64,000 nt of DNA from Suicoccus acidiformans (GTDB lineage Bacteria; Bacillota; Bacilli; Lactobacillales; Aerococcaceae): NCBI RefSeq assembly GCF_003546865.1, contig NZ_CP023434.1, positions 620,001-684,000 of the forward strand. The letters are read 5' to 3'. The position numbers were made by a program, and so were the translations under genes. This document shows, in pieces, positions 53,442-63,780 of this stretch. Each line of letters starts with the position of its first letter. Positions within the stretch are counted from its first letter, which is position 1. The notes beneath the pieces were generated by a model, which was not told where the DNA came from, did no database searches, and saw only the letters and a list, made by a program, of their open reading frames with translations.

Positions 53442-53690
53442 AACAGAAAGACACAGGCGCATTGAAGACAGCCAAACCAAGCAAGCAGTTAAGAGAGGGA
53501 TGAGTTGGTGGGACATCCTCTGGGACCTTGGCTTTGGACCCCTTCAAAGCTTTCATCCAGAAGTAAGAGTAAGGATGAACGTTCGGAAGCGATAATTCCT
53601 TTAAGAGCATTGGCTTAGGCCAGTGAATGTGGGTGGAACCACGCTTCTAGCGTCCCATTGATTGTATTGTGCAATCAATGGGATTTTTTT
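53442..53690 (+). promoter_or_regulatory. T-box riboswitch of thrS (specifier ACC, Thr)
   Basis: The T-box GGGTGGAACCACGC lies at 53631-53644. The variable base in TGGA is A, which pairs with a U73 tRNA. The specifier ACC (Thr) is at 53538-53540, before CCTTCAAAGC. The distal stem-I motif is GAGAGGGATGAG. The terminator CCCATTGATTG/CAATCAATGGG with seven Ts is at 53654-53690. Uncharged tRNA-Thr would stabilise the antiterminator and allow thrS expression. Confidence 0.92.
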
Positions 53691-53719
53691 CTGTGTAGTA
53701 ATCAATAAAGGAGAAGATT

Positions 53720-55684
53720 ATGTCTAATATTACCTTAACGTTTCCTGATGGAAATACGAAAGAATTTAACCAAGGTGTCACGGTCAGTGAAGTCGCTGGA
53801 TCAATTTCTAAATCCTTACAAAAAGCGGCCCTTGCCGGCAAACTGGATGGCGAAGTGATTGACTTTCATGAGCCGATTGAACACGATGGGCACATTGAAA
53901 TCTTAACCGATAAAAGCGAAGAAGCCCTTGCTTTGTTAAATCACTCCGCAGCCCACTTACTAGCTCATGCTTTGAAGCGTTTATATCCCGACATTCACTT
54001 TGGCGTAGGACCAGCAATTGAGAACGGCTTCTACTATGATACCGATAAAGAAAACCCTATTACTGAAGAGGAATTGCCAAAAATCGAGAAAGAAATGAAG
54101 AAAATCGTTTCACAAAACTATCCGATTGAAGGCCGTGAAGTTAGCCGCGAAGAGGCCTTAGAAATCTTCCAAGATGATCCTTATAAGATTGAACTTATTA
54201 ATGATTTGCCGGAAGATGAACGAATCAGTGTTTACACCCAAGGGGAGTTTACGGATTTATGTCGGGGCGGCCATGTTCCTTCCACAGGGAAAATTAAAGT
54301 CTTTAAATTATTGTCCTTGGCCGGTGCTTACTGGCGCGGCGATTCGAATAATAAGATGATGCAAAGGGTCTACGGAACAGCATTCTTTAAGCAAGCAGAC
54401 TTGGATGCCTATCTTGAGATGCGCAAGGAAGCTCAAGAACGCGATCACCGTAAATTAGGTAAAGAACTTGATATCTTTATGATTAGTCAAGAAGCCGGCT
54501 CAGGCTTGCCTTTCTGGTTACCGAAAGGGGCAACCATCCGCCGAGTTATCGAGCGCTATATTATGGACAAGGAAATAGAATTAGGCTATGAACACGTCTA
54601 TACACCTGTTATGGCAAAGACAGACTTGTACAAAACTTCAGGCCACTGGGATCACTATCATGAAGACATGTTCCCACCAATGGATATGGGTGACGGAGAG
54701 ATGTTGGTTTTACGCCCGATGAACTGCCCGCACCATATGTTAATTTACAAGAATGATATTCACTCATACCGTGAACTGCCAATTCGTATTGCGGAGCTGG
54801 GCATGATGCACCGCTATGAGAAATCCGGTGCCTTATCTGGCTTACAGCGGGTACGTGAGATGACTTTGAATGATGCACATATCTTCGTTCGTCCGGATCA
54901 AATCAAGGAGGAGTTTACCCGGGTCTTGAAGTTGATTGAAGAAGTATACCGTGACTTTAACATTACAGATTACCGCTTCCGCTTAAGTTACCGTGACCCT
55001 GAAGATACGGAGAAATACTTCGATGACGATGAAATGTGGGAGACAGCCCAAAGTATGCTCAAAGAAGCCATGGATGATTTAGGCTTGGATTACTTTGAAG
55101 CAGAAGGTGAAGCGGCTTTCTACGGACCGAAACTGGATGTGCAAATGAAGACAGCGATTGGTCTAGAAGAAACGATGTCGACTGTCCAGTTAGACTTCTT
55201 ATTACCAGAGCGTTTCGATTTGACTTATGTGGGCGAAGATGGACAGAATACGCATCGCCCGGTAGTTATTCACCGCGGTGTCGTATCTACAATGGAACGT
55301 TTCGTGGCTTACTTAATTGAAGAATATAAAGGTGCCTTCCCAACCTGGCTCGCACCTGTCCAAGCAATTGTGCTACCAATTAGCACAGAGGCACACGCGG
55401 ACCGTGTGGAGGAAATTTACCATGAATTGAGAGCTAATGGGCTGCGCGCTGAGATGGACTTGCGTAACGAGAAGTTGGGCTATAAGATTCGTGAAGCGCA
55501 AACCTCTAAGATTCCTTATCAACTCGTTATCGGTGACCAGGAAGTGGCGGATGGCACGGTTAATATTCGTCGCTACGGCTCGCAAAAACAAGAAACGATG
55601 CCACTAGCGGACTTTATCCAAGCGATTCGAGCAGATATTGCCACTAAAAGTCGTCCAGTAGAGGGTGCTGAGGCAGAGGCGTAG
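53720..55684 (+). CDS. thrS: Threonyl-tRNA synthetase
   Basis: Class-II synthetase (654 aa). The TGS domain is at about 1-62 and the editing domain starts [16 protein letters not shown] with GLCRGGH-like [12 protein letters not shown]. The catalytic core has [15 protein letters not shown] and [34 protein letters not shown] (motif 2). The C-terminal anticodon-binding domain starts near [19 protein letters not shown] before the ATG. Controlled by the T-box directly upstream. Confidence 0.98.
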   Translation: MSNITLTFPDGNTKEFNQGVTVSEVAGSISKSLQKAALAGKLDGEVIDFHEPIEHDGHIEILTDKSEEALALLNHSAAHLLAHALKRLYPDIHFGVGPAIENGFYYDTDKENPITEEELPKIEKEMKKIVSQNYPIEGREVSREEALEIFQDDPYKIELINDLPEDERISVYTQGEFTDLCRGGHVPSTGKIKVFKLLSLAGAYWRGDSNNKMMQRVYGTAFFKQADLDAYLEMRKEAQERDHRKLGKELDIFMISQEAGSGLPFWLPKGATIRRVIERYIMDKEIELGYEHVYTPVMAKTDLYKTSGHWDHYHEDMFPPMDMGDGEMLVLRPMNCPHHMLIYKNDIHSYRELPIRIAELGMMHRYEKSGALSGLQRVREMTLNDAHIFVRPDQIKEEFTRVLKLIEEVYRDFNITDYRFRLSYRDPEDTEKYFDDDEMWETAQSMLKEAMDDLGLDYFEAEGEAAFYGPKLDVQMKTAIGLEETMSTVQLDFLLPERFDLTYVGEDGQNTHRPVVIHRGVVSTMERFVAYLIEEYKGAFPTWLAPVQAIVLPISTEAHADRVEEIYHELRANGLRAEMDLRNEKLGYKIREAQTSKIPYQLVIGDQEVADGTVNIRRYGSQKQETMPLADFIQAIRADIATKSRPVEGAEAEA

Positions 55685-55780
55685 AGGACTAACGAACGCT
55701 TCTATCCGCAACCTGGCTTGCAGATAAAAGAATACAAAACTGTCAGACGCAAGAAAATCCACACACTCCACAAAACACAA

Positions 55781-55816
55781 GATGCTCCAAGCCTTGATTA
55801 ACTTGGGGCATTTTTT
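55781..55816 (+). terminator. Terminator of thrS
   Basis: ATGCTCCAAG, loop, CTTGGGGCAT, then TTTTT. The 230 bp from here to the next gene hold nothing I recognise except a TATAATG near 55986. Confidence 0.8.
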
Positions 55817-56045
55817 CGATTTTGAATTCCCGGCATACATAATGAAGGTCTTGCGACGTAAGTTACTAAAAGACCGCTATTACGTTATTATTTTAAATAC
55901 CTCCTTATGTACCTCCGGAATTCAGCTGTTCAAGCGTGCAAAATGGTTGTTCGGGACTTGTTAAGTATTCCTAAGGAGCAATCGTGTATAATGTAGGTAT
56001 GAAAGTGAGAGATTGCTTACACATTTTTCGAGAAAAGAGAGACGA

Positions 56046-56826
56046 ATGAAGAAATTAGGGAATATCTTCTTATTGGGCTTGAGTAGTATTCTGTTATGTG
56101 AGGCGGGATATGATGGGCCGGCTACGTCACATCATATATCAGAATACACAGCAGAAGATGCCGTGGCTATTGCTTTCATCGGTATTGATATGACTCAACC
56201 GTGGACGAGCGTACTTTCAGAGTTGCCTGATTTAGCCACACCTGAGGTACTGAATGAAGCGCGCGACCGATTTAACATGGATTGCACCGATTTTCCAAGC
56301 AATGTTAGATCAAGTCATTACCGATGGTGAGATGAGCGGGCATGCTGAGCGGATGAATGATGCGACCGATGTTTATAATGACAGTTTTATGCTCAGTCAA
56401 ATCATTGACGACGTGACGCTAGAAGAGCTGGCCGGCTTGAATATTCAAAGGACTGTCGAATATTATGCCATGCGTCAACATTTAGGGCCTTTTGGCGGGC
56501 GGAGTATCCGGGAAGTTTTGCAGGAGAACATTGATTATTTCTACGATGTGAACGGCTCAACCTATGAGCAGGATATTATTTATAATCTCGCCCAACGGAT
56601 AGGGTATGCACCAGAAGCTTTCCGCTATACGCTCAAAGAGGAGCTGTCTGATACGGGCGCCTATTATTATATTGAAACCACTTACCAAGAACGTATCCTT
56701 TGGAATGGCCATTACAAGTATGATTATATGACGGATGAAATGTCTGTTCTGGGTGAAGGGATGATTGATTGGGTAGCGAGTGATTGGAGTTTGGGTTTAT
56801 ATGATAAATACGGTGTGAGTGAATAA
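56046..56826 (+). pseudogene. Frameshifted gene for a small secreted or lipoprotein-like protein
   Basis: Two overlapping frames form one interrupted gene of about 260 codons. The first begins MKKLGNIFLLGLSSILLCEAG (signal peptide, possible poor lipobox at the Cys) and runs to about 56265. The rest continues one base over as WIAPIFQAMLDQVITDGEMSGHAERM... to 56826. The shift lies within 56250-56285 and looks like one extra base. AAAGAGAGACGA precedes the ATG. I recognise no family. It may be a true pseudogene or a sequencing error. Confidence 0.65.
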
Positions 56827-56845
56827 TAATGAGCGTCACCTCATT

Positions 56846-56930
56846 TTATTGGGCACGAATTGCTTGAACCGCAGCTTCTTCGGAGATATAAATTTCCCAC
56901 ATTAAGGCAGGGGTTGCATTAGTTAATTCA
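56846..56930 (-). pseudogene. Relic of a second D-Ala-D-Ala carboxypeptidase gene
   Basis: On the minus strand this stretch translates as TNATPALMWEIYISEEAAVQ followed by AIRAQ and a stop. It closely matches the DacA segment NDATSALMWEIYGSEEAAVQ-AIRDQ encoded at about 57945-58015. No more of the gene is recognisable on either side, so it is an 80-bp fragment of a former paralogue or tandem duplication. Confidence 0.75.
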
Positions 56931-56942
56931 AAGGAAATAAAG

Positions 56943-56990
56943 AAACTCCCTTTCGGAAATCCTGTTGAGGATATTTGGAAGGGAGTTTTT
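56943..56990 (+). terminator. Terminator behind the frameshifted gene
   Basis: AACTCCCTT...AAGGGAGTT with an internal smaller hairpin, followed by a T-run. Confidence 0.75.
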
Positions 56991-57229
56991 GGTGTGGTTG
57001 TGGACTATAGGCAAGGCATAAAGCTTTAGCTAGCTGGGTGTGCTTAATATGATGTCCAAGTGTTCAATGTGGTCGTTGAAGAGATTTGGAAGTATCTCTT
57101 TGTTGGGTCCCGCTCATAGAAATACGTGAGGCTTATCAGCAGTCTCGAAGATTTGGAGGGAATGTTTTTTTCGGAGGAACGTACAATTATATCATAAGTA
57201 TCGAGTCGGTGAATGTGAAACTAAAAGCC
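56991..57229. other. Non-coding stretch, nothing recognised
   Basis: No frame with a ribosome site and no repeats. It may be further decayed remains of the duplicated carboxypeptidase region. Confidence 0.3.
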
Positions 57230-57267
57230 CAGGCATTTATTCAAGCTGAATAAATGCCTGTTTTTTT
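57230..57267. terminator. Terminator downstream of dacA
   Basis: Perfect 14-bp stem CAGGCATTTATTCA / TGAATAAATGCCTG, loop AGC, seven Ts on the plus strand and a weaker T-run on the minus strand. It lies 23 bp past the dacA stop. Confidence 0.8.
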
Positions 57268-57290
57268 GAAAGTATATGCTATATAGCGTG

Positions 57291-58496
57291 TTAATTAAAG
57301 ATACTGAAGATATTCCGCATGAAGTTGGTTAGTGGGTTATCGCGGCGATTCTCTAGGTTTGGATCGGCCGGCTCTTCGGTAGCTTCTCCTGCTTCTTCTT
57401 CAACTTCTTCAGGCTCTGGTTCGGCCGGAAGATTCGTTGGGAGATTCTCATTCTGATAGAGCTCTGGGTAATCTAATAAACCATCTAAAAGAATTTCTTG
57501 GTCCCAATAAGCGGTAAGGGGTTCGCCCGTCGAAGGATCTTCTCCGACGACTCCCATGACCACAGAGACAATACGGCGTCCATTCTCATCTCCAACAGCA
57601 ACAAAGTTACGTCCGGCGTCATCTGTAAAGCCAGATTTCACACCGAGGTTTCCTTCGCGGCCGTATAAGGCACCAGGTAGCAATAAGTTCGGATTATATA
57701 AAGGGCGTTCATATTCGGTCCCTTCCTTGAAGAGATATTCAGGCGTTGAAGTGACATCAAGAATTGCTGGATATGCTTCAACAGCATATTGTGTCATCAA
57801 AGCAACATCTGAAGCAGACATGATGTTCTCATCATCTACGCCAGAGCCAGCAACCCATAGCGATTCTGGTAACTCTTCATTCGGAGCACCGGAAGTAGAG
57901 TAGAATTGGAAGTTGGTAATGTTCCATGCTTGCAATTGATCACGAATGGCTTGCACGGCAGCTTCTTCAGAGCCGTAGATTTCCCACATCAAAGCAGATG
58001 TAGCATCATTGCCTGATTCTAACATGACGCCGTAAATTAAATCTTCGACGGAATACTCTACCCCAGCGACTAAGCCGACGTTGGATAGGTTGACATTAGA
58101 TGCGATGCCCTCAGCAATTGCATCAGAAACGGTAATCATTTGGTCCATCTTTAAGGCGCCTTCATCTAAAGCCTTATAAACTAAATAAATTGAAATGACT
58201 TTAGACATTGAAGCGATGGGGTACGGAGTATTTCCTTCTTTTTGAGCTAAGACTCGATGAGTTTCGGCATCGACTGCAATATATGAGCGAGCATCCATAT
58301 TCTGAGCATACCAATCTTTCAGCTTTTGCGGATACTCTTCGGGCTCAACGTAATCTTCGGTTGGTTGGATATTCGTTGCATTAGATCCTAAATCTGGTGT
58401 TTTTGATAAGGCGAAGATTTGCGCACTTGGTTGTGCAAAGAGCACTAGAGCTAAACCAAGTTTGACAAAATGCTTCACGCGATGACTTGTTAACAA
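57291..58496 (-). CDS. dacA: D-Ala-D-Ala carboxypeptidase (PBP5/DacA type)
   Basis: Exported serine peptidase (401 aa) trimming peptidoglycan stem peptides. A signal peptide (KHFVKLGLALVLFAQPSAQIFA) is followed by the catalytic motifs IASMSKVISIY (SxxK), LESGNDATS (SxN) and GVKSGFTDDAG (KSG). The C-terminus has an unusually acidic Glu/Pro tail (about 50 residues) and ends in the amphipathic NFMRNIFSIFN, the likely membrane anchor. AGGAGG lies nine bases before the TTG at 58496. An earlier TTG frame overlaps this site. Confidence 0.92.
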   Translation of the reverse strand: MLTSHRVKHFVKLGLALVLFAQPSAQIFALSKTPDLGSNATNIQPTEDYVEPEEYPQKLKDWYAQNMDARSYIAVDAETHRVLAQKEGNTPYPIASMSKVISIYLVYKALDEGALKMDQMITVSDAIAEGIASNVNLSNVGLVAGVEYSVEDLIYGVMLESGNDATSALMWEIYGSEEAAVQAIRDQLQAWNITNFQFYSTSGAPNEELPESLWVAGSGVDDENIMSASDVALMTQYAVEAYPAILDVTSTPEYLFKEGTEYERPLYNPNLLLPGALYGREGNLGVKSGFTDDAGRNFVAVGDENGRRIVSVVMGVVGEDPSTGEPLTAYWDQEILLDGLLDYPELYQNENLPTNLPAEPEPEEVEEEAGEATEEPADPNLENRRDNPLTNFMRNIFSIFN

Positions 58497-58602
58497 GTTA
58501 CAATCCCTCCTATTTGACAATTTACCTATCCATTATAGCGAATATTCAGGGGCAAGCGCAACACGAATTATAAAACTCTTAAATAATTCATTAAATATCA
58601 CA

Positions 58603-59187
58603 TTATTCCACCAAAATATTCTCCACCAAGTTTTGTAAATGAGGGACCACTTCCTGTTCAAACCAAGGGTTCTTCTTGCGCCAGCCGATATTTAATGGGC
58701 TCGGATGCACAAGTGGGAAATAATTTGGCAAATAGGCTGAATAATTGCGAACAGTTTCGGTTAAGTTCCGCTCTCTTTGCTTGCCCAAGTAGAACTGTTG
58801 GGCATAGGCTCCAATGAGTAATGTCAGTTCTAAATTCGGCATTGTATCAAGAATGCGTTGATTCCATTTGGGTGCAACTTCTTTGCGGGGTGGTTTGTCG
58901 CCGGATTTGGCTTTGCCTGGAAAGTAATAATCCATTGGTAGTATCGCAATTAGCCCTGATTCATAGAAGGTTTCCTCATCCACCCCCATCCAGATACGTA
59001 ATAAATCCCCGCTGGAATCTTTAAAACTCTGATTGGCTTCTTGGGCGCGAATACCTGGGGCTTGACTAGCTACTAAAATGCGCGCCTCTGGGGGGATTTG
59101 AAAGATTGGCTCCCAACCCATTTGAGTGAATTCAGCATTCATCGGGTCAGCCATAATTTCTTGACGAATTATATCGATTGATGTCAC
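58603..59187 (-). CDS. Uracil-DNA glycosylase-like family protein
   Basis: A 194-aa protein of the UDG-like superfamily. The motif-1 region is ILVASQAPGIRAQEANQSFKDSSGDLLR and motif 2 is FPLVHPSPLNIGWRKKNPWF. LLIGAYAQQFYLG forms the central strand. The motif-1 Gln-Ala-Pro-Gly lacks the Asp used by classical Ung, so activity may differ. A ribosome site, GGAATGATG, is weak. Substrate specificity unknown. Confidence 0.85.
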   Translation of the reverse strand: MTSIDIIRQEIMADPMNAEFTQMGWEPIFQIPPEARILVASQAPGIRAQEANQSFKDSSGDLLRIWMGVDEETFYESGLIAILPMDYYFPGKAKSGDKPPRKEVAPKWNQRILDTMPNLELTLLIGAYAQQFYLGKQRERNLTETVRNYSAYLPNYFPLVHPSPLNIGWRKKNPWFEQEVVPHLQNLVENILVE

Positions 59188-59771
59188 ACCGCATCATTCC
59201 TTTCATAGCTTGTATTATAACATCTTCCCTGGGGGCTTACACTGACTTTCATTTAAAGCCTGTGTTTTTGCACAAATTCTAAGGTGTTGGGTTTTTAAGA
59301 CTAAGATTTCTATCGCATTAAGTTCGTTTCTGCCTAACTAGCTCACAATCACTTACTGTGAAGAAGGATTTAGGGGTTTGTGCTCAAGCGTTTAGTATTT
59401 CAGATGCAAAGCCGAATCTGTAGCCTAAATAGTATTTAGCAAGATTTCGGTTATGATCTTCTTCAAAGCGATTATCGCCAAGTTAGAGGCCGGGATGCGT
59501 TAGCTGTGTTAGCGAACTCTGTTCACTAGGGCAGAATCCGACGCTTAAACTTTCTGCACATAAAAGAGCGCAGAGTACCATTCTTGAAAGTAATAAAGAA
59601 AGATCGGGCTAATCGCAAAGCTTAAGGATTGAAGGAGTGCTAGCATCCGCTTGTAGTAAATGGCACAATATCGGCCTAGTTTTTAAATAGGGCTTGACAT
59701 TAAGTGGAAAAGCAAAGATTTTTTTGTATATCTAAAACAATAACACGTAGTTCATAAAAGGAGGTGATAAG
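59188..59771. other. Long intergenic region before the nitroreductase gene
   Basis: About 580 bp without a supportable gene. A TTGACA lies at 59694-59699, but no -10 box with normal spacing follows. No terminator or known RNA is seen. Confidence 0.35.
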
Positions 59772-60530
59772 ATGAATACTTTTATACAAAAGCAATTGAA
59801 GTATCGTTCGATTCGTAAATACCAAGATAAGGCAATTGAGAAAGAAAAGGCGCAACTTTATCTTGAAGTAATGAGGCGGACAGCTTGCAGAGGAAGTCAT
59901 GCCTACTCAGTTATTCGGATTGCCGACCAGCAATTAAAACATAGAATTGCAGAGGCAATTAAACAGGATTATGTTAAGGCTTTGCCTGAACTTATGATAT
60001 TCGTCATTGATTTATATCGCTCTAAGCAAATTGCTAACCTTAAAGCTCCTGAAGTGGAGCATCACTTTTATTTCGACCAATGGCTTGTTAGCATCGGCGA
60101 TACATACCTAGCTGCTCAGAATATGATGAACGCAATTGAGGCGGACGGCTTAGGGGGCTTATTTCTTTCTACAGTTGCCGATAATGTTCCTGTGATACGA
60201 GATTTATTAAGTCTACCTGAACTAACTTTTCCAATTTTAGGCTTAGGCTTTGGTTATCCTGCTGAGGATCCTGAATTGTCACCACGTTTGCCCTTAGATA
60301 TAAAGGTTAGCACGAATACGTATGGCTCTTTAGAGGGCAAATACCAAGCCCTTTGTGAATATGATACAGAAATCAGAGCGTATCAGGCAAAAGTTCGAGG
60401 AGGTGAAGGGATTTCATTTACAGAAGCCACTGTGAACCGGGTAACTAGCAAACCGAGTCCATATGCGTATTTATTAAATGACTTTAAAGATGCGGGTGTG
60501 GATTTGTGCATTAGAGATTTTGAGTCATAA
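59772..60530 (+). CDS. Nitroreductase-family flavoprotein (NfsA-like)
   Basis: FMN-dependent reductase (252 aa). YRSIRKYQDKAIEKEKA is the N-terminal FMN/phosphate site, with DTYLAAQNMMNAIEADGLGG in the middle. ILGLGFGYPAEDPELSPRLPLDIKV is the NfsA-type C-terminal signature. It reduces nitroaromatics or quinones with NAD(P)H. AAAGGAGG lies six bases before the ATG. Single gene, adjacent to a dead IS30 element. Confidence 0.88.
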   Translation: MNTFIQKQLKYRSIRKYQDKAIEKEKAQLYLEVMRRTACRGSHAYSVIRIADQQLKHRIAEAIKQDYVKALPELMIFVIDLYRSKQIANLKAPEVEHHFYFDQWLVSIGDTYLAAQNMMNAIEADGLGGLFLSTVADNVPVIRDLLSLPELTFPILGLGFGYPAEDPELSPRLPLDIKVSTNTYGSLEGKYQALCEYDTEIRAYQAKVRGGEGISFTEATVNRVTSKPSPYAYLLNDFKDAGVDLCIRDFES

Positions 60531-60557
60531 CTAATTTACGTAAATTTCAAGTTTAAG

Positions 60558-61861
60558 TTAGCCACTTTGTTAAAACTAAAGACCTACATGTGAATTATTT
60601 ACACTAGGTTGTTCGGCTTTACAATGAGCGTCGGGCTGGTAGGCTCTTGGCCAAAGCTGGCTAACCCAGATTTCACCAGCCTTTAAGCCAGCCCGGCGGA
60701 GGCTCGTTGTCAAGGCGAACAGATTTTAAGCTGCAGCCCTTTCTTGACGAAAAGCTTTTAAAAAGCAATCGCAAGGGCTTTGATAGTCCAAGGTCTTTCG
60801 TGGGTAGCGATTCATCTATTTTTGAATGCGCAAAATCTGCTGATCATTCATTTCCGATATTTTTTGACCTTTCGGCAGAAATCGCCGGATGTATTTATGC
60901 TGATGCTCGCTCGTCCCTCTTTCGTAAGAAGCAAATGGGTGCGTAAAGTAGGCGAATACTGTCTCTTGGAGGGCTTCTTGTAAGGAAGCAAACTCGGTTC
61001 CATTATCTGCTGTGACTGTTTTAAATAGACGAGTGTAGTCATCGCCACAGCGCTCTCTGAGCTGGGACACTGCTAAACAAACGCTTTTGGAAGTCTTACC
61101 CGGCAACTTAAGGAGAACTTCAAAACGAGTCATTCTCTCGACTAAGGTTAATAAGACTTCGTCCTCTTTAGTTTTTTGCCCGATAACCGTGTCAATTTCC
61201 CAGTGACCGAAATGATCACTAGATTCAACTTCTTCAGGTCGCTTGTCAATTGAATTTCCTAAAATCCGCTTATTTTCCTTAGCTGACCGTTTCTTTTGAC
61301 GAGGTTTACGAGAGAGTTTCTCCAGTAAGTCCATATTTTTAGTGCGCATAATGCCACTATCTATCCAATTATAGAGAGTAGTCGTGCTAGGAATCAGTTT
61401 TGGGTCAAATAGCTCTTGTCGCTTAGCAAAACCAACGACCACATCAGGGGCCAATGATCTTCGAGCATTTTTTCATCTGCCGATTTAGGACGTCTTCCAC
61501 AATTTAAACGCTGGTTATCATAAGCCGCCTGAGCCTTATCAGCATCATAAACAGTGTAGTAATAAACATGCTCTTTACCGTTCTGGACTTGTTTTTTCTT
61601 TTGTTTAACAGTCTCTCGCTTGATTTCATTATGAATGGTTTGGGGCGCCCGATTAAGACTAGCTGTGATAGCTCGATTTGAATAGTTTTCTTGTTTAAGA
61701 ATAGCAATCTGGCAACGTTCTTGATAAGAAAGATGTGTCCCTTTTTTAGTAGCTGTGTTATCATGAATTTGCGTCACGTGAATTCATCCTTATCTATTGA
61801 GAGTTGTGGTAACTTCAATATAGCATGAAATTCATGTGATGTTTTTATTTTGGGTGGCTAA
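60558..61861 (-). mobile_element. IS30-family element, degenerate
   Basis: The outer ends carry inverted TTAGCCAC (60558) and GTGGCTAA (61861), with further similarity inward (ACATGTGAATT at 60586 and its counterpart near 61830). About 1.3 kb with one broken transposase gene. The exact ends and target duplication are not certain. Confidence 0.7.
60726..61777 (-). pseudogene. IS30-family transposase, nonsense and frameshift mutations
   Basis: The N-terminal part (from 61777) has the IS30 helix-turn-helix HLSYQERCQIAILKQENYSNRAI. Near 61450 the frame breaks (SADEKMLEDH, then GPDVVVGFAKRQELF one frame over). The catalytic core follows: FGHWEIDTVIG, VTADNGTEFASL and YERGTSEHQHKYIRRFLPKG. After RIQK a TAG at 60816-60818 stands where the family has Trp. 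The frame then continues MNRYPRKTLDYQSPCDCF to 60726. Two lesions make it inactive. Confidence 0.9.
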
Positions 61862-61958
61862 GTTGATTATACAATCCACCAATTTATTTCTGATTCAAAA
61901 TAAATAAAATAAGCATAACAATTTTGTAATTTTGACACCTTATTATTTCTTTAAAATA

Positions 61959-61991
61959 TTGACAGAAAAGCATTTTTAGGTTAACCTAAAA
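61959..61991 (+). promoter_or_regulatory. Promoter with DtxR-like palindromic operator
   Basis: TTGACA at 61959-61964. The perfect 18-bp palindrome TTTTAGGTTAACCTAAAA (61974-61991) covers the -10 region. Its core TTAGGTTAACCTAA fits the known DtxR/IdeR iron-box pattern (TTAGG-N4-CCTAA type). A repressor bound here would block transcription of the ABC genes. Confidence 0.7.
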
Positions 61992-62034
61992 TTGATGACA
62001 GGGAAATTTTGTCAAAAATTAAGGAGGTTTGATG

Positions 62035-63780
62035 ATGGATGGGTACAAGAGACTTTTATCTTATGCACCGGAGAAAAAAAGGGAACTTGTTTTAGCCATT
62101 TTCTTTACGGGACTCTCAGCAATTGCTCAGGTTTTTTCTTATTTTTATATTTGGAAGTTTTTAGAAGCACTATTAGCCTCAAATAATTTGCAAGAAGCAA
62201 TGCAGTATGCTGTAGTAGTGATTGTCTTACTAATAACATACATCTTTTTATATTTTATAGGCGTCGCTCTGTCTCATATATTAGGATTTAGGGTAGAGAC
62301 AAATTTAAGAAAGAAATCAGCATTGAATGTAGTTGACGGTTCATTTCATTTTTTTGATAATCATTCATCTGGAGAGGTGAATAAAATTATCAATGAAAAT
62401 GCGAGTAATACGCATTCGATCATTGCACATATGATTCCTGATATTACTTCCGCAATTATTGCACCCATACTCTTAATTATTGTTGCTACCAACATTGACA
62501 TTACTTTTGGGGTTCTTCTATTTTTAGCATTGATATTTGCATTTATTTGTCTTAAAGGGATGATGAGTGATTCTTCGTTTATGGAAGCATATCTCAAAGT
62601 TCTTGAAAGACTCAATGGCGAGACAGTTGAATATGTACGAGGCATGCAAGTGGTTAAAATTTTTGGTGCCAGTGTATATACTTTTAAGAGTTTCTATGAA
62701 GCAATCAAGGAATATTCTAATCTGACTTACCAACATGCCATCAATTGTAAACACCCTTATGTTAGTTTTCAAACGATACTCAATCTCTACATCAGTTTTA
62801 CAATTCCTTACGGAATTTATACATTAACTCGAGGTTCTGAACCTTTAGAAATCGCAGCAAAGGTCATTTTCTTTGCGATTATTGGAGGTGTTATTTTTAC
62901 ATCAATGACAAAAATCATGTATGTCGGATCAGACATGTTTATGGCAAAAGAAGCTGTAGATAAGATGGAAAATCTATTTGAAGAAATGGAAGAAAAAAAG
63001 ATTTCTCACAGCACCTATGAAGATCTGCAAAATACAAATATTGAGTTTAAAGATGTTACATTTTCTTATGAAAATGCACCTGTGATAGAAAATCTATCCT
63101 TTAAACTTGAAGGTGGAAAATCTTATGCTTTAATTGGGGGGTCAGGATCAGGTAAGTCCACGATAGCTAAGTTGATTGGAGGATTCTACAAAGTCGATTC
63201 AGGTCAGGTCCTCATCGGAGATAAGCTATTAGAATCATATAGCGAAGAATTTCTCAATAACAAAATCGCGATGGTTTTTCAGAATGCACAACTTTTCGAT
63301 TTGACAGTATTTGAAAATGTTAAGTTAGCACGGCCAGAAGCAAGTGACCAAGAAGTCATGCAAGCGCTAAAAGATGCGTCTTGCCGAGATATTATTGATA
63401 AACTCCCTCAAGGTGTTCATACGATGTTGGGAACTGAAGGAGTGAGCCTTTCTGGGGGAGAAACACAAAGAATTGCGATCGCTAGAGCGATCCTAAAGGA
63501 TGCGGATATCGTTATTTTAGACGAGGCTTCTGCAGCAGCCGATGCGGATAATGAATATAAGATACAACAAGCTTTTGCTAAATTGATGGAAGGAAAAACC
63601 GTAATTATGATTGCCCATCGATTGACTTCGATCCGAAATGTCGATGAAATTCTCGTGATGAGCCAAGGCCAAATTATCGAAAGAGGAGACCATGAAACGC
63701 TCATGGCTGCAGATAGTAAGTATAAAGAATTTCAAGAAATGTATGCCAAAGCAAATGAATGGAGGGTTAAGAGTGATTAA
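62035..63780 (+). CDS. ABC exporter-fold transporter, half-molecule 1 (YbtP/IrtA-like candidate)
   Basis: A 581-aa half-transporter. Six membrane helices (about 15-300) are followed by an ATPase domain: Walker A GGSGSGKST, signature LSGGETQR, Walker B IVILDEAS and the H-loop IAHRLTSIRN. AAGGAGG stands seven bases before the ATG at 62035; ATG 62032 and TTG 62029 are alternatives. It overlaps a second ABC gene by eight bases. Paired exporter-fold transporters behind iron boxes include siderophore importers (YbtPQ, IrtAB), which is my favoured reading (inference). Peptide or drug export remains possible. The base composition is lower in GC than the neighbours. Confidence 0.85.
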   Translation: MDGYKRLLSYAPEKKRELVLAIFFTGLSAIAQVFSYFYIWKFLEALLASNNLQEAMQYAVVVIVLLITYIFLYFIGVALSHILGFRVETNLRKKSALNVVDGSFHFFDNHSSGEVNKIINENASNTHSIIAHMIPDITSAIIAPILLIIVATNIDITFGVLLFLALIFAFICLKGMMSDSSFMEAYLKVLERLNGETVEYVRGMQVVKIFGASVYTFKSFYEAIKEYSNLTYQHAINCKHPYVSFQTILNLYISFTIPYGIYTLTRGSEPLEIAAKVIFFAIIGGVIFTSMTKIMYVGSDMFMAKEAVDKMENLFEEMEEKKISHSTYEDLQNTNIEFKDVTFSYENAPVIENLSFKLEGGKSYALIGGSGSGKSTIAKLIGGFYKVDSGQVLIGDKLLESYSEEFLNNKIAMVFQNAQLFDLTVFENVKLARPEASDQEVMQALKDASCRDIIDKLPQGVHTMLGTEGVSLSGGETQRIAIARAILKDADIVILDEASAAADADNEYKIQQAFAKLMEGKTVIMIAHRLTSIRNVDEILVMSQGQIIERGDHETLMAADSKYKEFQEMYAKANEWRVKSD

